Shown here piece by piece: positions 23,665 to 31,721 of a stretch of 35,625 nucleotides of DNA. The notes beneath the pieces were generated by a model. That model was not told where the DNA came from. It worked only from the letters and a program-made list of their open reading frames with translations, and searched no databases. Position 1 is the stretch's first letter. Each line of letters starts with the position of its first letter. Location of the stretch: assembly GCA_002360325.1 (NCBI GenBank), contig DEQG01000066.1, positions 26,075 to 61,699 of the forward strand, read 5' to 3'. The stretch is from Salinicoccus sp. UBA3372 (GTDB lineage: Bacteria; Bacillota; Bacilli; Staphylococcales; Salinicoccaceae). Made by a program: the position numbers and the translations under genes.

Positions 23665-23682
23665 TAAATGGAGTGGCTCCAT

Positions 23683-25107
23683 ATGACAAGCAAAGAAAAT
23701 TCCAAAGTAAGTCTCAGTCAAATCATTATTTTAACCGCAGCCACAGCCTTATTTTTAGCCGTCTTATATTTCCTTCCTGAAAATATCGGATGGTCTGAAA
23801 GAGCCACCATCTCCATCATGGTTTACGGATTGATCTTATGGGCGTTTGCGCCCATTCCGATCGGGCTGACTTCCATGGTGGTTTTAAGTTTGCTGATACT
23901 GCTCAGACCTGTGGAAATAGAAACTGCATTGAGCGGTTTTGCATCTCCCGCTGTATTTTTGATCATCGGAGGAATGATGATGGCTATCGGCGTCAATCAT
24001 ACACCGCTCATCAGACGGATGACATACTACCTTCTCGCTACGATGGGATCTTCGGCGAAGGGTATATACGTCGGTGTGGGGATCATCAATCAGATTCAGG
24101 CATTCTTTATTCCCGCAACTGCTGTAAGGGCTTCTCTGATGGTGCCTGTACTGGAAAGCATCATCAGAGAGACAGATGTCGGCAAGAATTCCAACTTCAA
24201 TAAATTATTATATATCGGTACCGCTTTTGGAATCAGTATAAGCGGTGTTGCCGTACTGACAGCAGCCATCGGAAACATTCTGACCATCGAGCTGCTGCGG
24301 CTGTATGTCGGCACCTCCATTTCATATCTGCAGTGGTTCATATACACTGCACCGATATGGCTGCTGCTCGTCTTTTCAGTGTTGTACATCATCTGGAAAG
24401 TTTATCCGCCAGAAGAAAAGTCTTTTGAGACATTGCAAAAAGAGATGAAAAAGAAAAACCTTGAGATTGGAAAAATCGCCACTGACGAAATAAAATGTAT
24501 AGTCATATTAACCATTACAATCCTTATATGGCTGACAGAATCATGGCATGGCTACCACCCTACATTTGGTGCACTGTTTGCCGTCGTTCTGATGGCTTTG
24601 CCGGGCATCGGATTTATCGAGTGGAGAAAGCTCCTCAATATCAATTTCGGGATTGTGCTCTTGATAGGTGCAACTTTATCCCTCGGCTATTCATTGATAG
24701 AATCGGGCGCGATAGATCTGCTTGAAATTCTGGTATCCCCGCCGGTCATAGTGGAGATATTCAGCAATCCATGGCTCGCGATACCCATTACAGTACTGAT
24801 TTCACACTTGTATCACTTGGGAGTGACCAATGTTTCCACTGCCGTCATCACACTGCTCCCGGTGCTGATCAGCCTGTCAGCCCAATCCGGACTGGACCCG
24901 GTGGTCATGTCCGTTCTTTCAGCTGTAACTTTGCTTCTAGGATTCATACTGGTGGTCGAGACGATGCCGAATGTTGTCGCCCACAGTACAGGGCGAGTGG
25001 AGCAGCAGGACTTTCTTCTTCCCGGCATACTTTCGACAATCGCAAGTATCTTCATCATTACACTGGTCGCATATACTTATTGGCAGTGGATTGGATTTTG
25101 GCCTTAA
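23683..25107 (+). CDS. SLC13/DASS-family anion (dicarboxylate) transporter
   Basis: A 474-residue membrane protein with about twelve helices. IPATAVRASLMVPVLESII (helix-hairpin region), GTAFGISISGVAVLTAAIGN and HLYHLGVTNVSTAVITLLP resemble the two SNT-type substrate/sodium motifs of the divalent anion:sodium symporter family, in diverged form. VVETMPNVVAHSTG near the end is consistent. The frame extends 15 bases upstream to 23668, but GGAGTGG lies in that stretch and fits the ATG at 23683. It lies just after the TRAP genes, behind a terminator, so it is a separate transcript. It is probably a second route for the same or a related dicarboxylate, either uptake or product exchange. Confidence 0.82.
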   Translation: MTSKENSKVSLSQIIILTAATALFLAVLYFLPENIGWSERATISIMVYGLILWAFAPIPIGLTSMVVLSLLILLRPVEIETALSGFASPAVFLIIGGMMMAIGVNHTPLIRRMTYYLLATMGSSAKGIYVGVGIINQIQAFFIPATAVRASLMVPVLESIIRETDVGKNSNFNKLLYIGTAFGISISGVAVLTAAIGNILTIELLRLYVGTSISYLQWFIYTAPIWLLLVFSVLYIIWKVYPPEEKSFETLQKEMKKKNLEIGKIATDEIKCIVILTITILIWLTESWHGYHPTFGALFAVVLMALPGIGFIEWRKLLNINFGIVLLIGATLSLGYSLIESGAIDLLEILVSPPVIVEIFSNPWLAIPITVLISHLYHLGVTNVSTAVITLLPVLISLSAQSGLDPVVMSVLSAVTLLLGFILVVETMPNVVAHSTGRVEQQDFLLPGILSTIASIFIITLVAYTYWQWIGFWP

Positions 25108-25199
25108 CATGAAATTTCCAAAGATTTTTAAGTGTATAAGTGTAAAAACGAAATGATAATAGTACAAAGTTTTAACTATCGTACAATCGAGGGATTAAC

Positions 25200-25459
25200 G
25201 TGACACAGGAATTTAACAATGCTGACCATCTTCAAACGCTTGAAAAGGCTGGGCGATCAGTGAAGATCAGCTGGAAATCGGATTGATGTCCATCGCTGCG
25301 CCGATCCGGAATATTCGTGGAGAAGTCATCGCAGCGATCGACTGCTCCGCCAACTCCTCCCAGACGACGAGACAGGAAGTCGAAGATAATTATTTATCAC
25401 CTCTTCTCGAAACTGCGGAACTGATCAGCCGGAATACTGAAATTGAATTACCTTTTTAA
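25200..25459 (+). pseudogene. IclR-family regulator remnant (large internal deletion)
   Basis: A GTG at 25200 after CGAGGGA opens a frame reading MTQEFNNADHLQTLEKAG, the typical short lead-in of IclR regulators. It then runs to TGA at 25286. In another frame, from 25253 to the TAA at 25457, the sequence is the end of an IclR effector domain. That stretch holds SEDQLEIGLMSIAAPIRN, GEVIAAIDCSANSS and YLSPLLETAELISR. The HTH and most of the sensor domain are missing, so about 190 codons were lost with a frame change near 25250. It cannot make a working regulator. It lies beside the dicarboxylate transporter, which suggests it once controlled catabolic genes. Bases 25108-25199 hold no gene. Confidence 0.85.
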
Positions 25460-25484
25460 AAATTGAACTAGATTCAGTTATATG

Positions 25485-25522
25485 AAACTCCTCTTTACCG
25501 TACAAAGGGGAGTTTATTTTTA
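25485..25522 (+). terminator. Terminator after the IclR remnant
   Basis: AAACTCCTCTTT pairs with AAAGGGGAGTTT (11 of 12), followed by ATTTTTAT. It insulates the ABC transporter operon from upstream transcription and probably marks the end of the former regulator gene. Confidence 0.85.
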
Positions 25523-25560
25523 TACTTGATGACATATTACCTAATTATTTGAAAATAACA

Positions 25561-25618
25561 TTGACTTTGGAAAACGGTTTAAATATTCTTAAGGTAGAAG
25601 AGGGAAATTTTTCTCTTC
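25561..25618 (+). promoter_or_regulatory. Promoter and leader hairpin of the phn-type ABC operon
   Basis: TTGACT (25561-25566) and TATTCT (25584-25589) are 17 bp apart. In the leader, GAAGAG (25597-25602) pairs with CTCTTC (25613-25618), about 40 bases before the ATG. It may protect the 5' end. I see no clear Pho box. Confidence 0.5.
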
Positions 25619-25659
25619 CGGAAAATAAAATACATATTTCTACTTGGGAGGTAGACGAA

Positions 25660-26631
25660 ATGAATTTTGGGTTAAGACGTTTTCTTTTGCTGTTCGCTTT
25701 AGTCATGGTCATCTCTGTAATTGCTGCATGCGGCAATGGCGAGAGTGATGATTCAAGTTCTGAAGGTAACGAAGATAGTGAAGCTGAGGGAAATACCGAA
25801 GAGAGTTCCGAAGAATCCGGCGAAGATATTGAATCATTGTCCATGGGTTTTATTCCTTCAAGTGATGCGGGTAATATCGCTACAACAGCTGAACCGCTTG
25901 AAGAGTTCCTTTCAGAAGAACTTGGTATTGAAGTTGAAGCTGAGGTCATGGTCGACTACAGTGGTCTGATCGAGGCGATGAGAACACAGCAGGTGGACAT
26001 CGGTTTCCTTGCACCTTTCAGTTTTGTACAGGCTGAGGAAAGAGCGGATGTCGACGTGATTTTAAAATCTGTCAGAAACGGCTCAGAATCTTATGTTGCG
26101 CAGTATGTTGTCCATGCGGATTCAGATATTGAAAGCATTGAAGACCTGGTCGGTCAGGAAGGGCTCGTCTGGGCATTCCCTGATACGTTATCGACTTCAG
26201 GATACCTTTTCCCTGCAATGCAGCTAAAAGAGATGGGCGTCGAGGAGCTTGAAAGTCATTTTGATCAGCTTTCTGTCGGCGGACACGATAACGCAATTAC
26301 ACAAGTGTACGACGGACAGGCTGATTTCGCCACTACCTTTGATGATGCCCGTGTAACTGTAGAAGAAGATCTTCCGGATGTTATGGATCAGTTGAAAATC
26401 ATCGGCCATACTGATGAAATTCCAAACGATACCATCTCTGTGCGTTCTGAACTGCCGGATGATATGAAAGAGCAGATTACAGATGCATTCCTGAGTTTGA
26501 ATGAAAATGAAGAGATGCTCGATATCATGTATGAAATTTACGAGTGGGACGGCATAGCGGAAGCTGAGTCTGAAGACTACGATATTGTACGTGATGTATA
26601 TGCAGAATTCGAAAGCGACTTAAACGAATAA
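25660..26631 (+). CDS. phnD: Phosphate/phosphite/phosphonate-type ABC substrate-binding lipoprotein (PhnD-like)
   Basis: A 323-residue lipoprotein. The signal peptide ends VISVIAAC (Cys24) and is followed by a very acidic Ser/Glu linker. The binding domain reads LSMGFIPSSDAGNIATTAEP (about 60-79), ending in a QQVDIGFLAPFSFVQA and FPDTLSTSGYLFP pattern typical of PhnD. A longer frame from 25549 is possible, but GGGAGGTAG directly precedes the ATG at 25660 and the signal peptide begins there. The ligand could be a phosphonate, phosphite or phosphate. No C-P lyase or phosphonatase genes are in the window. It is the first gene of the operon. Confidence 0.88.
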   Translation: MNFGLRRFLLLFALVMVISVIAACGNGESDDSSSEGNEDSEAEGNTEESSEESGEDIESLSMGFIPSSDAGNIATTAEPLEEFLSEELGIEVEAEVMVDYSGLIEAMRTQQVDIGFLAPFSFVQAEERADVDVILKSVRNGSESYVAQYVVHADSDIESIEDLVGQEGLVWAFPDTLSTSGYLFPAMQLKEMGVEELESHFDQLSVGGHDNAITQVYDGQADFATTFDDARVTVEEDLPDVMDQLKIIGHTDEIPNDTISVRSELPDDMKEQITDAFLSLNENEEMLDIMYEIYEWDGIAEAESEDYDIVRDVYAEFESDLNE

Positions 26632-26643
26632 TATCTATAACAG

Positions 26644-26682
26644 GAGGAGATGGAGGGGGTCACCTGACCCATCTCCTCTTTT
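26644..26682 (+). terminator. Attenuating hairpin between phnD-like and phnC-like genes
   Basis: GAGGAGATGG (26644-26653) pairs with CCATCTCCTC (26669-26678), followed by TTTT. No second promoter is visible before the ATPase gene, so it probably lowers expression of the membrane components relative to the binding protein. Confidence 0.75.
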
Positions 26683-26720
26683 ACATAATTTTTAACTAAA
26701 TTCCCGGGATGGTGAATGAA

Positions 26721-27524
26721 TTGATAGAATTTAACGATGTTTCTCTTGTGTATCCAAATGGACATGAAGGTTTAAAAAACATCAATTTAAAAATAAACGA
26801 AGGTGAATTCGTTGTTATAGTAGGTATGTCCGGTGCCGGAAAATCCACATTGATCCGGAGTATCAACCGGATGGTGACACCGACAAGCGGTGAACTCATC
26901 GTTGACGGCGAAGATATACTGAAACATAAAGACAGCAAGCTGAGAAAAGTAAGGACGAATATCGGCATGATTTTCCAGAGCTACAACATTGTCAAACGTA
27001 TGAGTGTGCTCAGGAACGTTCTGGCGGGCAGACTCGGTCATACGGGAACACTCCGCAGCCTGGTAGGATGGTTTCCCCAGAAAGATCTGCAGATCGCAAT
27101 GAACAACCTGGAGCGAGTCGGCATAGAGGAGAAGGCATATGTCAGGGCGAGCAACCTGAGCGGCGGACAGCAGCAGCGGGTGAGTATTGCCAGGGCGCTG
27201 ACACAACAGCCGAAAGTCATCCTCGCGGATGAACCTGTAGCGAGCCTCGACCCTCCTACATCACATAAAGTCATGAAGGATCTGAAGCGGGTCAGCAGAG
27301 AAGACGGGCTGACCACAATCGTCAACCTTCACTTCATTGATATGGCGATGGAGTATGCAGACCGGATCATCGGATTACGGGATGGCAAACTGGTCTTCGA
27401 CGGTCCTATAGAAGAAGTGACGGATAAGACTTTTGAGGAAATCTATGACCGGCCGATCAAAGATGATGATCTTCTCGGCAGCGAGGAGGAGACTGATGAA
27501 AAAAACGAAGCCAGGCAGGTCTGA
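26721..27524 (+). CDS. phnC: Phosphonate-type ABC transporter ATP-binding protein (PhnC)
   Basis: A 267-residue ATPase opening MIEFNDVSLVYPNG, the standard PhnC beginning. Walker A is GMSGAGKST (35-43), the Q-loop lies in GMIFQSYNIV, the signature LSGGQQQR is at 146-153, Walker B is VILADEP with the catalytic Glu171, and the switch His lies in TIVNLHFIDMA. The start is taken as TTG at 26721 with GGTGA upstream. An ATG at 26709 would add four residues but has no clear ribosome site. It energises the two PhnE-type permeases. Its 3' end overlaps the first permease gene by 29 bases. Confidence 0.9.
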   Translation: MIEFNDVSLVYPNGHEGLKNINLKINEGEFVVIVGMSGAGKSTLIRSINRMVTPTSGELIVDGEDILKHKDSKLRKVRTNIGMIFQSYNIVKRMSVLRNVLAGRLGHTGTLRSLVGWFPQKDLQIAMNNLERVGIEEKAYVRASNLSGGQQQRVSIARALTQQPKVILADEPVASLDPPTSHKVMKDLKRVSREDGLTTIVNLHFIDMAMEYADRIIGLRDGKLVFDGPIEEVTDKTFEEIYDRPIKDDDLLGSEEETDEKNEARQV

Positions 27525-28305
27525 ACGCATCGTTCTGACACCCATGCGGTTCAAGCTCTTCATTCTCGGTATTCTTCTGCTCGTCGTACTGCTTTACATA
27601 GCGGCGGCATACCAGACCGAAGCTTTTCCAGGACGGGTGATAGAGGGGTTCCCGATCATCTTTCTGTTTGTGGTTCAGGATCTTTGGCCGCCGAGCTGGA
27701 GCTACTTTACAAGTGTCATCCAGCCGCTTCTTGAAACATGGAATATCGCGCTGTTCGGTACCACTTTCGGGGCGATATTGGCACTTCCGGTAAGTTTTCT
27801 TGCAGCATCGAATATCAATACCAATTTGACGTTCTACCGTATTGTCCGGTTTTTCTTCAATATACTGCGTACAGTACCGGAAATAATATTGGCAGTTCTT
27901 TTTGTTGCGCTTGTCGGTATCGGTGATATTTCGGGTATACTCGCACTTACCGTACTTACTATAGGGGTGATCGGCAAACTGCTCAGCGAGTCTATTGAGT
28001 CCGTCGACCCGGGACCGCTTGAAGCCATCCGGGCATCAGGCGGCAACACTCTGCAGGTGATCAGATATGCGGTCATTCCTCAGATCTTGCCGCAGTATGC
28101 TTCCTATACGCTGTATTCACTTGAAATAAATGTTAAAGCGTCAGTCGTGCTCGGCTTTGTCGGTGCCGGAGGTATCGGTATCATTCTGAGACAACAGCTC
28201 AGCATGTTCAATTATGAGAATGTGGCAGCAATCATCTTTACACTGTTTGTAGTGATTACAATCATTGATTTCATCAGTAATAAACTAAGGGAGCGTCTTG
28301 AATAA
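27496..28305 (+). CDS. phnE: Phosphonate-type ABC transporter permease (PhnE), first copy
   Basis: A 269-residue protein with about six helices. The BPD permease domain spans about 75-265, with FGTTFGAILALPVSFLAASN, NILRTVPEIILAVLFVALVG and the EAA-type loop region EAIRASGGNTLQVIRYAVIP that docks on the ATPase. A longer frame from 27433 overlaps phnC, but GAGGAG before the ATG at 27496 settles the start. Its stop overlaps the start of the second permease (TAATG). The two permeases probably form a heterodimer. Confidence 0.9.
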   Translation: MKKTKPGRSERIVLTPMRFKLFILGILLLVVLLYIAAAYQTEAFPGRVIEGFPIIFLFVVQDLWPPSWSYFTSVIQPLLETWNIALFGTTFGAILALPVSFLAASNINTNLTFYRIVRFFFNILRTVPEIILAVLFVALVGIGDISGILALTVLTIGVIGKLLSESIESVDPGPLEAIRASGGNTLQVIRYAVIPQILPQYASYTLYSLEINVKASVVLGFVGAGGIGIILRQQLSMFNYENVAAIIFTLFVVITIIDFISNKLRERLE

Positions 28306-29108
28306 TGAAACAGCATGATAAAATAAGAGCGCAAAAAACCTTTAGCAGAACGAAACGCATGTATGTTTTGGCCACCATTCTCATACTTGCTTTCCTTTAT
28401 ATCGTTGCATTCGTATCGACGCCGTTCGATATCAACAGCTCCTCGGTGTCGACACTGGAAACATTGAGAAGACTGTTCATTGAACCGTTGATCAACACTG
28501 ATAATTATGATAAATATCCTGAATATATCGGGTATATGCTGGAGACCATCGCGATTGCCTACGCAGGAATACTCGTCGCGACGATTCTTGCCGTGCCGGT
28601 CGGATTTCTTGCAGCAAGAAACGTAGGGGGCAGGTTTTCGTATATCGGAAAGGCACTGCTGAATGCCATCCGGGCCGTTCCCGAGCTGATCTTTGCAATC
28701 ATTTTCGTTGCGGCAGTCGGCATCGGGCCATACGCCGGGGTGCTCGCCATCAGCATCAACTCTATAGGCATGCTCGGTAAACTTTATGCAGAAGTCATTG
28801 AATCGATTGATTCTGAAAATGTCGATGCTATCAAAGCGAGCGGAGGCAACAAGGTTCAATCCATGTGGTACGGCATTTTGCCGCAGGTACTGCCGGAATT
28901 CGTATCCTATTCCCTATACCGTTTCGAAATCGATGTACGTGCTTCCACGGTGCTCGGCATCGTCGGCGCCGGAGGTATCGGCGCACCTCTCATCCTTGCT
29001 ACATATCAGAGGAACTGGGATGAAGTCGGTATGATTCTTGTCGTCGTCGTTGTATTTGTCAGCCTGATAGATATTCTGTCGGGAGCGATCAGAAAACGCC
29101 TGATTTAG
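28305..29108 (+). CDS. phnE: Phosphonate-type ABC transporter permease (PhnE), second copy
   Basis: A 267-residue permease paralogous to the first. It carries AGILVATILAVPVGFLAARN, NAIRAVPELIFAIIFVAAVG and the docking loop DAIKASGGNKVQSMWYGILP, with about six helices. Translation is coupled to the first copy by the one-base stop/start overlap. Paired PhnE genes are common in Bacillota and imply a heterodimeric channel. The operon ends at a strong terminator 23 bases downstream. Confidence 0.9.
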   Translation: MKQHDKIRAQKTFSRTKRMYVLATILILAFLYIVAFVSTPFDINSSSVSTLETLRRLFIEPLINTDNYDKYPEYIGYMLETIAIAYAGILVATILAVPVGFLAARNVGGRFSYIGKALLNAIRAVPELIFAIIFVAAVGIGPYAGVLAISINSIGMLGKLYAEVIESIDSENVDAIKASGGNKVQSMWYGILPQVLPEFVSYSLYRFEIDVRASTVLGIVGAGGIGAPLILATYQRNWDEVGMILVVVVVFVSLIDILSGAIRKRLI

Positions 29109-29131
29109 CTTTTTATTATCATTTATATATT

Positions 29132-29182
29132 AAAACAGAGGACCGAATCCATATTCCAGGAGCCGGACCTCTGTTTTATTTT
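29132..29182 (+). terminator. Terminator of the phn-type operon
   Basis: AAAACAGAGG (29132-29141) pairs exactly with CCTCTGTTTT (29168-29177); an inner partial CCG/CGG helix adds strength. ATTTT follows. It also lies immediately past the end of the thiolase remnant and may originally have served that gene. Confidence 0.85.
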
Positions 29183-29330
29183 ATATATTGTCTACCATCA
29201 ATGAAATACCCTGGCCGACACCGATACACATCGTTGCCAGACCTGTCTTGGCATCACGGCGTTTCATTTCATAAATCAAATCCGTCAAAATTCTTGCTCC
29301 GCTTGCACCGTCTTTTACACCTGAAGCACA
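29181..29330 (-). pseudogene. Thiolase (acetyl-CoA acetyltransferase) C-terminal remnant
   Basis: The minus strand from about 29309 to the TAA at 29181 encodes 42 residues matching the end of thiolases. [18 protein letters not shown] corresponds to the segment after the GHP active-site motif. [17 protein letters not shown] corresponds to the CIGGGMG segment with the second catalytic Cys. Everything upstream, about 350 codons with the acyl-binding Cys and the GHP motif, is missing. Reading continues as GVKD and PRCAS without thiolase similarity, then AT-rich DNA. This is a deletion scar of a once complete gene. Confidence 0.85.
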
Positions 29331-29691
29331 CCGAGGATTGCAACATTTTGTACGTTAAAAGTATATATATATGTTAATCGAACAAAAATTCAATATATTT
29401 TCTGGTGAAAACATTGTCAAAAAGTATTTTGAAAATTATTAATTAGAAAAATACAACACCTTTTAATATGTCTCGAAAATGAAATTTAGTATCAATAATT
29501 TTATACAATCATATAGATTCAACTACTAAACCAATTAATATAAAATATTTTCTACACAATATATGTAATTAAATTACACGAAGTATGATATATACACTTT
29601 TAAAGCTTTTATTGTCTTATTCATAATATTGACATTTTTTGAAAATTCGTATACCTTTGTTGTGAATACATAATAAAGGGGAGGATTTACA
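29331..29691. other. AT-rich non-coding gap upstream of the alanine/glycine symporter
   Basis: No coding frame with family similarity is seen. The stretch is far richer in A+T than its surroundings. It holds TGTAATTAAATTACA, a perfect odd dyad (29564-29578). It also holds TGAAAACATTGTCA (29406-29419), which is cre-like except for a CA centre. A consensus -35 TTGACA lies at 29629-29634, with TATACC 15 bases later as a possible -10. It probably combines the deletion scar left of the thiolase remnant with the promoter region of the symporter gene. Confidence 0.6.
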
Positions 29692-31044
29692 ATGGGTCAA
29701 TCTATAGCAGATTTTACAGCCCAGCTCAGCGGTTGGGTCTGGGGACTGCCGCTGATTATTTTTCTGGTGGGGACAGGGATATTTTTAACAATCAGAATTT
29801 CTTTTTTCTCATTCCGTATGCTGCCTTATTCATTGAAGAAGGCATTCAGTAAGCAAGATGATAAAAGTGAAGGGGATATTTCACATTTCCAGGCATTGAT
29901 GACGGCTCTTGCAGCCACTGTCGGTACCGGAAACGTCGTCGGGGTCGCCACAGCTGTCGTAATCGGTGGTCCGGGTGCAGTATTCTGGATGTGGATGACT
30001 GCTCTGGTCGGTATGGCAACCAAGTACTCTGAAGGTATCCTTGGTGTTAAATATCGTCAGAAAAACTCTAAAGGGGAAATGTCCGGCGGACCGATGTATT
30101 ATCTTGAACACGGTCTCGGTCAAAAATGGCTGGGCGTATTATTCGCATTCTTTGCTGTTTTCGCAGCAATCTTTGGTATTGGTAACATGATTCAGGCCAA
30201 CGCCGCTTCAGGTGTTGCACTTGATGTGTTCAGTGTGCCGACATGGCTTACAGGTGTAATTATGGCTGTACTGGTCGGAATGGTTTTATTAGGCGGGGTA
30301 AAGAGTATCGGAAAAACAGCAGGGGTACTTGTACCATTTATGGTTGTCTTCTACCTCATAGCCGGTATTGCAATTTTAATTTTAAATTTCGATCTGGTTC
30401 CTTCAGCTGTCGGCTTGATATTCACTGATGCATTTACAGGAAACGCAGTTGCCGGCGGTGCTCTTGGTACGGTAATCCGTATGGGGGTCGCCCGTGGTTT
30501 GTTCTCAAACGAAGCAGGGCTTGGTACAGGTGGTATCGCTGCAGCGGCTGCGAGAACGGATGTACCTGCAAGACAGGCTCTTATTTCAATGACTCAGGTG
30601 TTTATCGATACTATCATTGTCTGTTCGATTACAGGTATCACTTTAGTAATGGCAGATATGTACGGCTCAGGCACTGAAGGTGCTGCGTTGACAGCACAGT
30701 CATTTGAAATGATGCTGCCGGGTATTGGTAACTATGTCGTAGCAATTACGCTGCTGACTTTCATTTTCTCAACAATTCTTGGATGGGGCTACTTCGGAGA
30801 AAAATGTTTCACTTATTTAGTTGGTTCAAAGTTCACAATACTGTACAGAATAATATTTGTACTGGCGATTGTTCCTGGTGCAACAATGTCACTTGAAACC
30901 GTTTGGAACCTGGGAGACATCTTTAACGCATTGATGGCAGTACCAAACTTGATTGGTTTAGTTCTGTTATCCGGAGTTGTAGTTGCTGAAACCAAAATAT
31001 TCATCGATATCAGAAATAAAGAGAAAGAACAGGGTATCGGTTAA
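29692..31044 (+). CDS. Sodium:alanine/glycine symporter (AGCS family)
   Basis: A 450-residue membrane protein of about eleven helices. MTALAATVGTGNVVGVATAV (about 65-84), GGPGAVFWMWMTALVGMATK and GGPMYYLEHGLG are hallmarks of the AGCS family, as is GVARGLFSNEAGLGTGGIAAAAA. It imports alanine and/or glycine with sodium. The ATG has AAGGGGAGG upstream. It stands alone between an AT-rich region and a bidirectional terminator. No riboswitch fold such as a glycine aptamer was recognised in the leader. Confidence 0.92.
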   Translation: MGQSIADFTAQLSGWVWGLPLIIFLVGTGIFLTIRISFFSFRMLPYSLKKAFSKQDDKSEGDISHFQALMTALAATVGTGNVVGVATAVVIGGPGAVFWMWMTALVGMATKYSEGILGVKYRQKNSKGEMSGGPMYYLEHGLGQKWLGVLFAFFAVFAAIFGIGNMIQANAASGVALDVFSVPTWLTGVIMAVLVGMVLLGGVKSIGKTAGVLVPFMVVFYLIAGIAILILNFDLVPSAVGLIFTDAFTGNAVAGGALGTVIRMGVARGLFSNEAGLGTGGIAAAAARTDVPARQALISMTQVFIDTIIVCSITGITLVMADMYGSGTEGAALTAQSFEMMLPGIGNYVVAITLLTFIFSTILGWGYFGEKCFTYLVGSKFTILYRIIFVLAIVPGATMSLETVWNLGDIFNALMAVPNLIGLVLLSGVVVAETKIFIDIRNKEKEQGIG

Positions 31045-31057
31045 AATTAAACATAAG

Positions 31058-31091
31058 AAAAGCATCCGGCATTTTTGCCGGGTGCTTTTTT
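31058..31091. terminator. Bidirectional terminator
   Basis: AAAGCATCCGGC pairs with GCCGGGTGCTTT around ATTTTT, with T tracts at both sides. It ends the symporter gene and the leftward histidine operon. Confidence 0.88.
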
Positions 31092-31094
31092 AAT

Positions 31095-31721
31095 TTACCA
31101 TTCTTCTATATCTTCACGTACTTTATACGTCAATGTTTCGCCGTGGCGCTCTTCCAGGTTCTTCTCGACTTCCTTCAAAGATACATTCTGTTCTTGGAGC
31201 ATTACAAAAAGGTGATAGAGGAGGTCGCTCGTCTCATCTATGACTTCTTTTTTATCATTATTTTTTGCGGCGATGACGATTTCCGTCATTTCTTCTCCGC
31301 ATTTCTTGAGTATTTTATCAAGACCTTCATCCATCAGATATTTGGTGTATGAGCCTTCTTCAGGATTTTCAACTTTGTTTTTAACGATCTTTTCCAAACT
31401 CTGCAGGTTGAAATGGTCATCACCGAAACAGCTCTGTGTGCCGAGGTGGCATGTCGGTCCGTGCGGTTCGACCTGAATCAGCAGGGCATCATTGTCGCAG
31501 TCCAGTGCCATCTTTTTGACTGTCTGTATATGTCCGCTTGATTCACCTTTTTTCCAGAGACGCTCTTTACTTCTCGAGTAGAACCATACGACATCGTCAT
31601 CCAGGGTTTTCTGATAGGCTTCCTCGTTCATGAAGCCGTTCATCAGTACCTGGCCGGTGTTCCAGTCCTGCAGTATGACCGAAAGAAGACCATTGCCTTT
31701 ATCAAAATCGGGTATCATCAT
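31095..31721 (-). CDS. hisIE: Bifunctional phosphoribosyl-AMP cyclohydrolase / phosphoribosyl-ATP pyrophosphatase
   Basis: A 208-residue fusion. The HisI part (about 1-105) carries WFYSRSKERLWKKGESSGH, a DCDNDALLIQV stretch with the metal-binding Asp and Cys residues, and CHLGTQSCF. The HisE part (about 110-200) carries YTKYLMDEGLDKILKKCGEE, followed by VIAAKNNDKKEVIDETSDLLYH, the MazG-like metal site. It performs the second and third steps of histidine synthesis. The start overlaps the hisF stop by four bases (ATGA type) with GAGGTG upstream. It is the last gene of the operon. Confidence 0.95.
   Translation of the reverse strand: MMIPDFDKGNGLLSVILQDWNTGQVLMNGFMNEEAYQKTLDDDVVWFYSRSKERLWKKGESSGHIQTVKKMALDCDNDALLIQVEPHGPTCHLGTQSCFGDDHFNLQSLEKIVKNKVENPEEGSYTKYLMDEGLDKILKKCGEEMTEIVIAAKNNDKKEVIDETSDLLYHLFVMLQEQNVSLKEVEKNLEERHGETLTYKVREDIEEW

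Noticed and set aside
29331..29691. Riboswitch or small RNA in the AT-rich gap before the alanine/glycine symporter
   Set aside because: No glycine aptamer, T-box or strong multi-helix fold could be recognised; only a dyad, a weak cre-like site and promoter-like boxes were seen.
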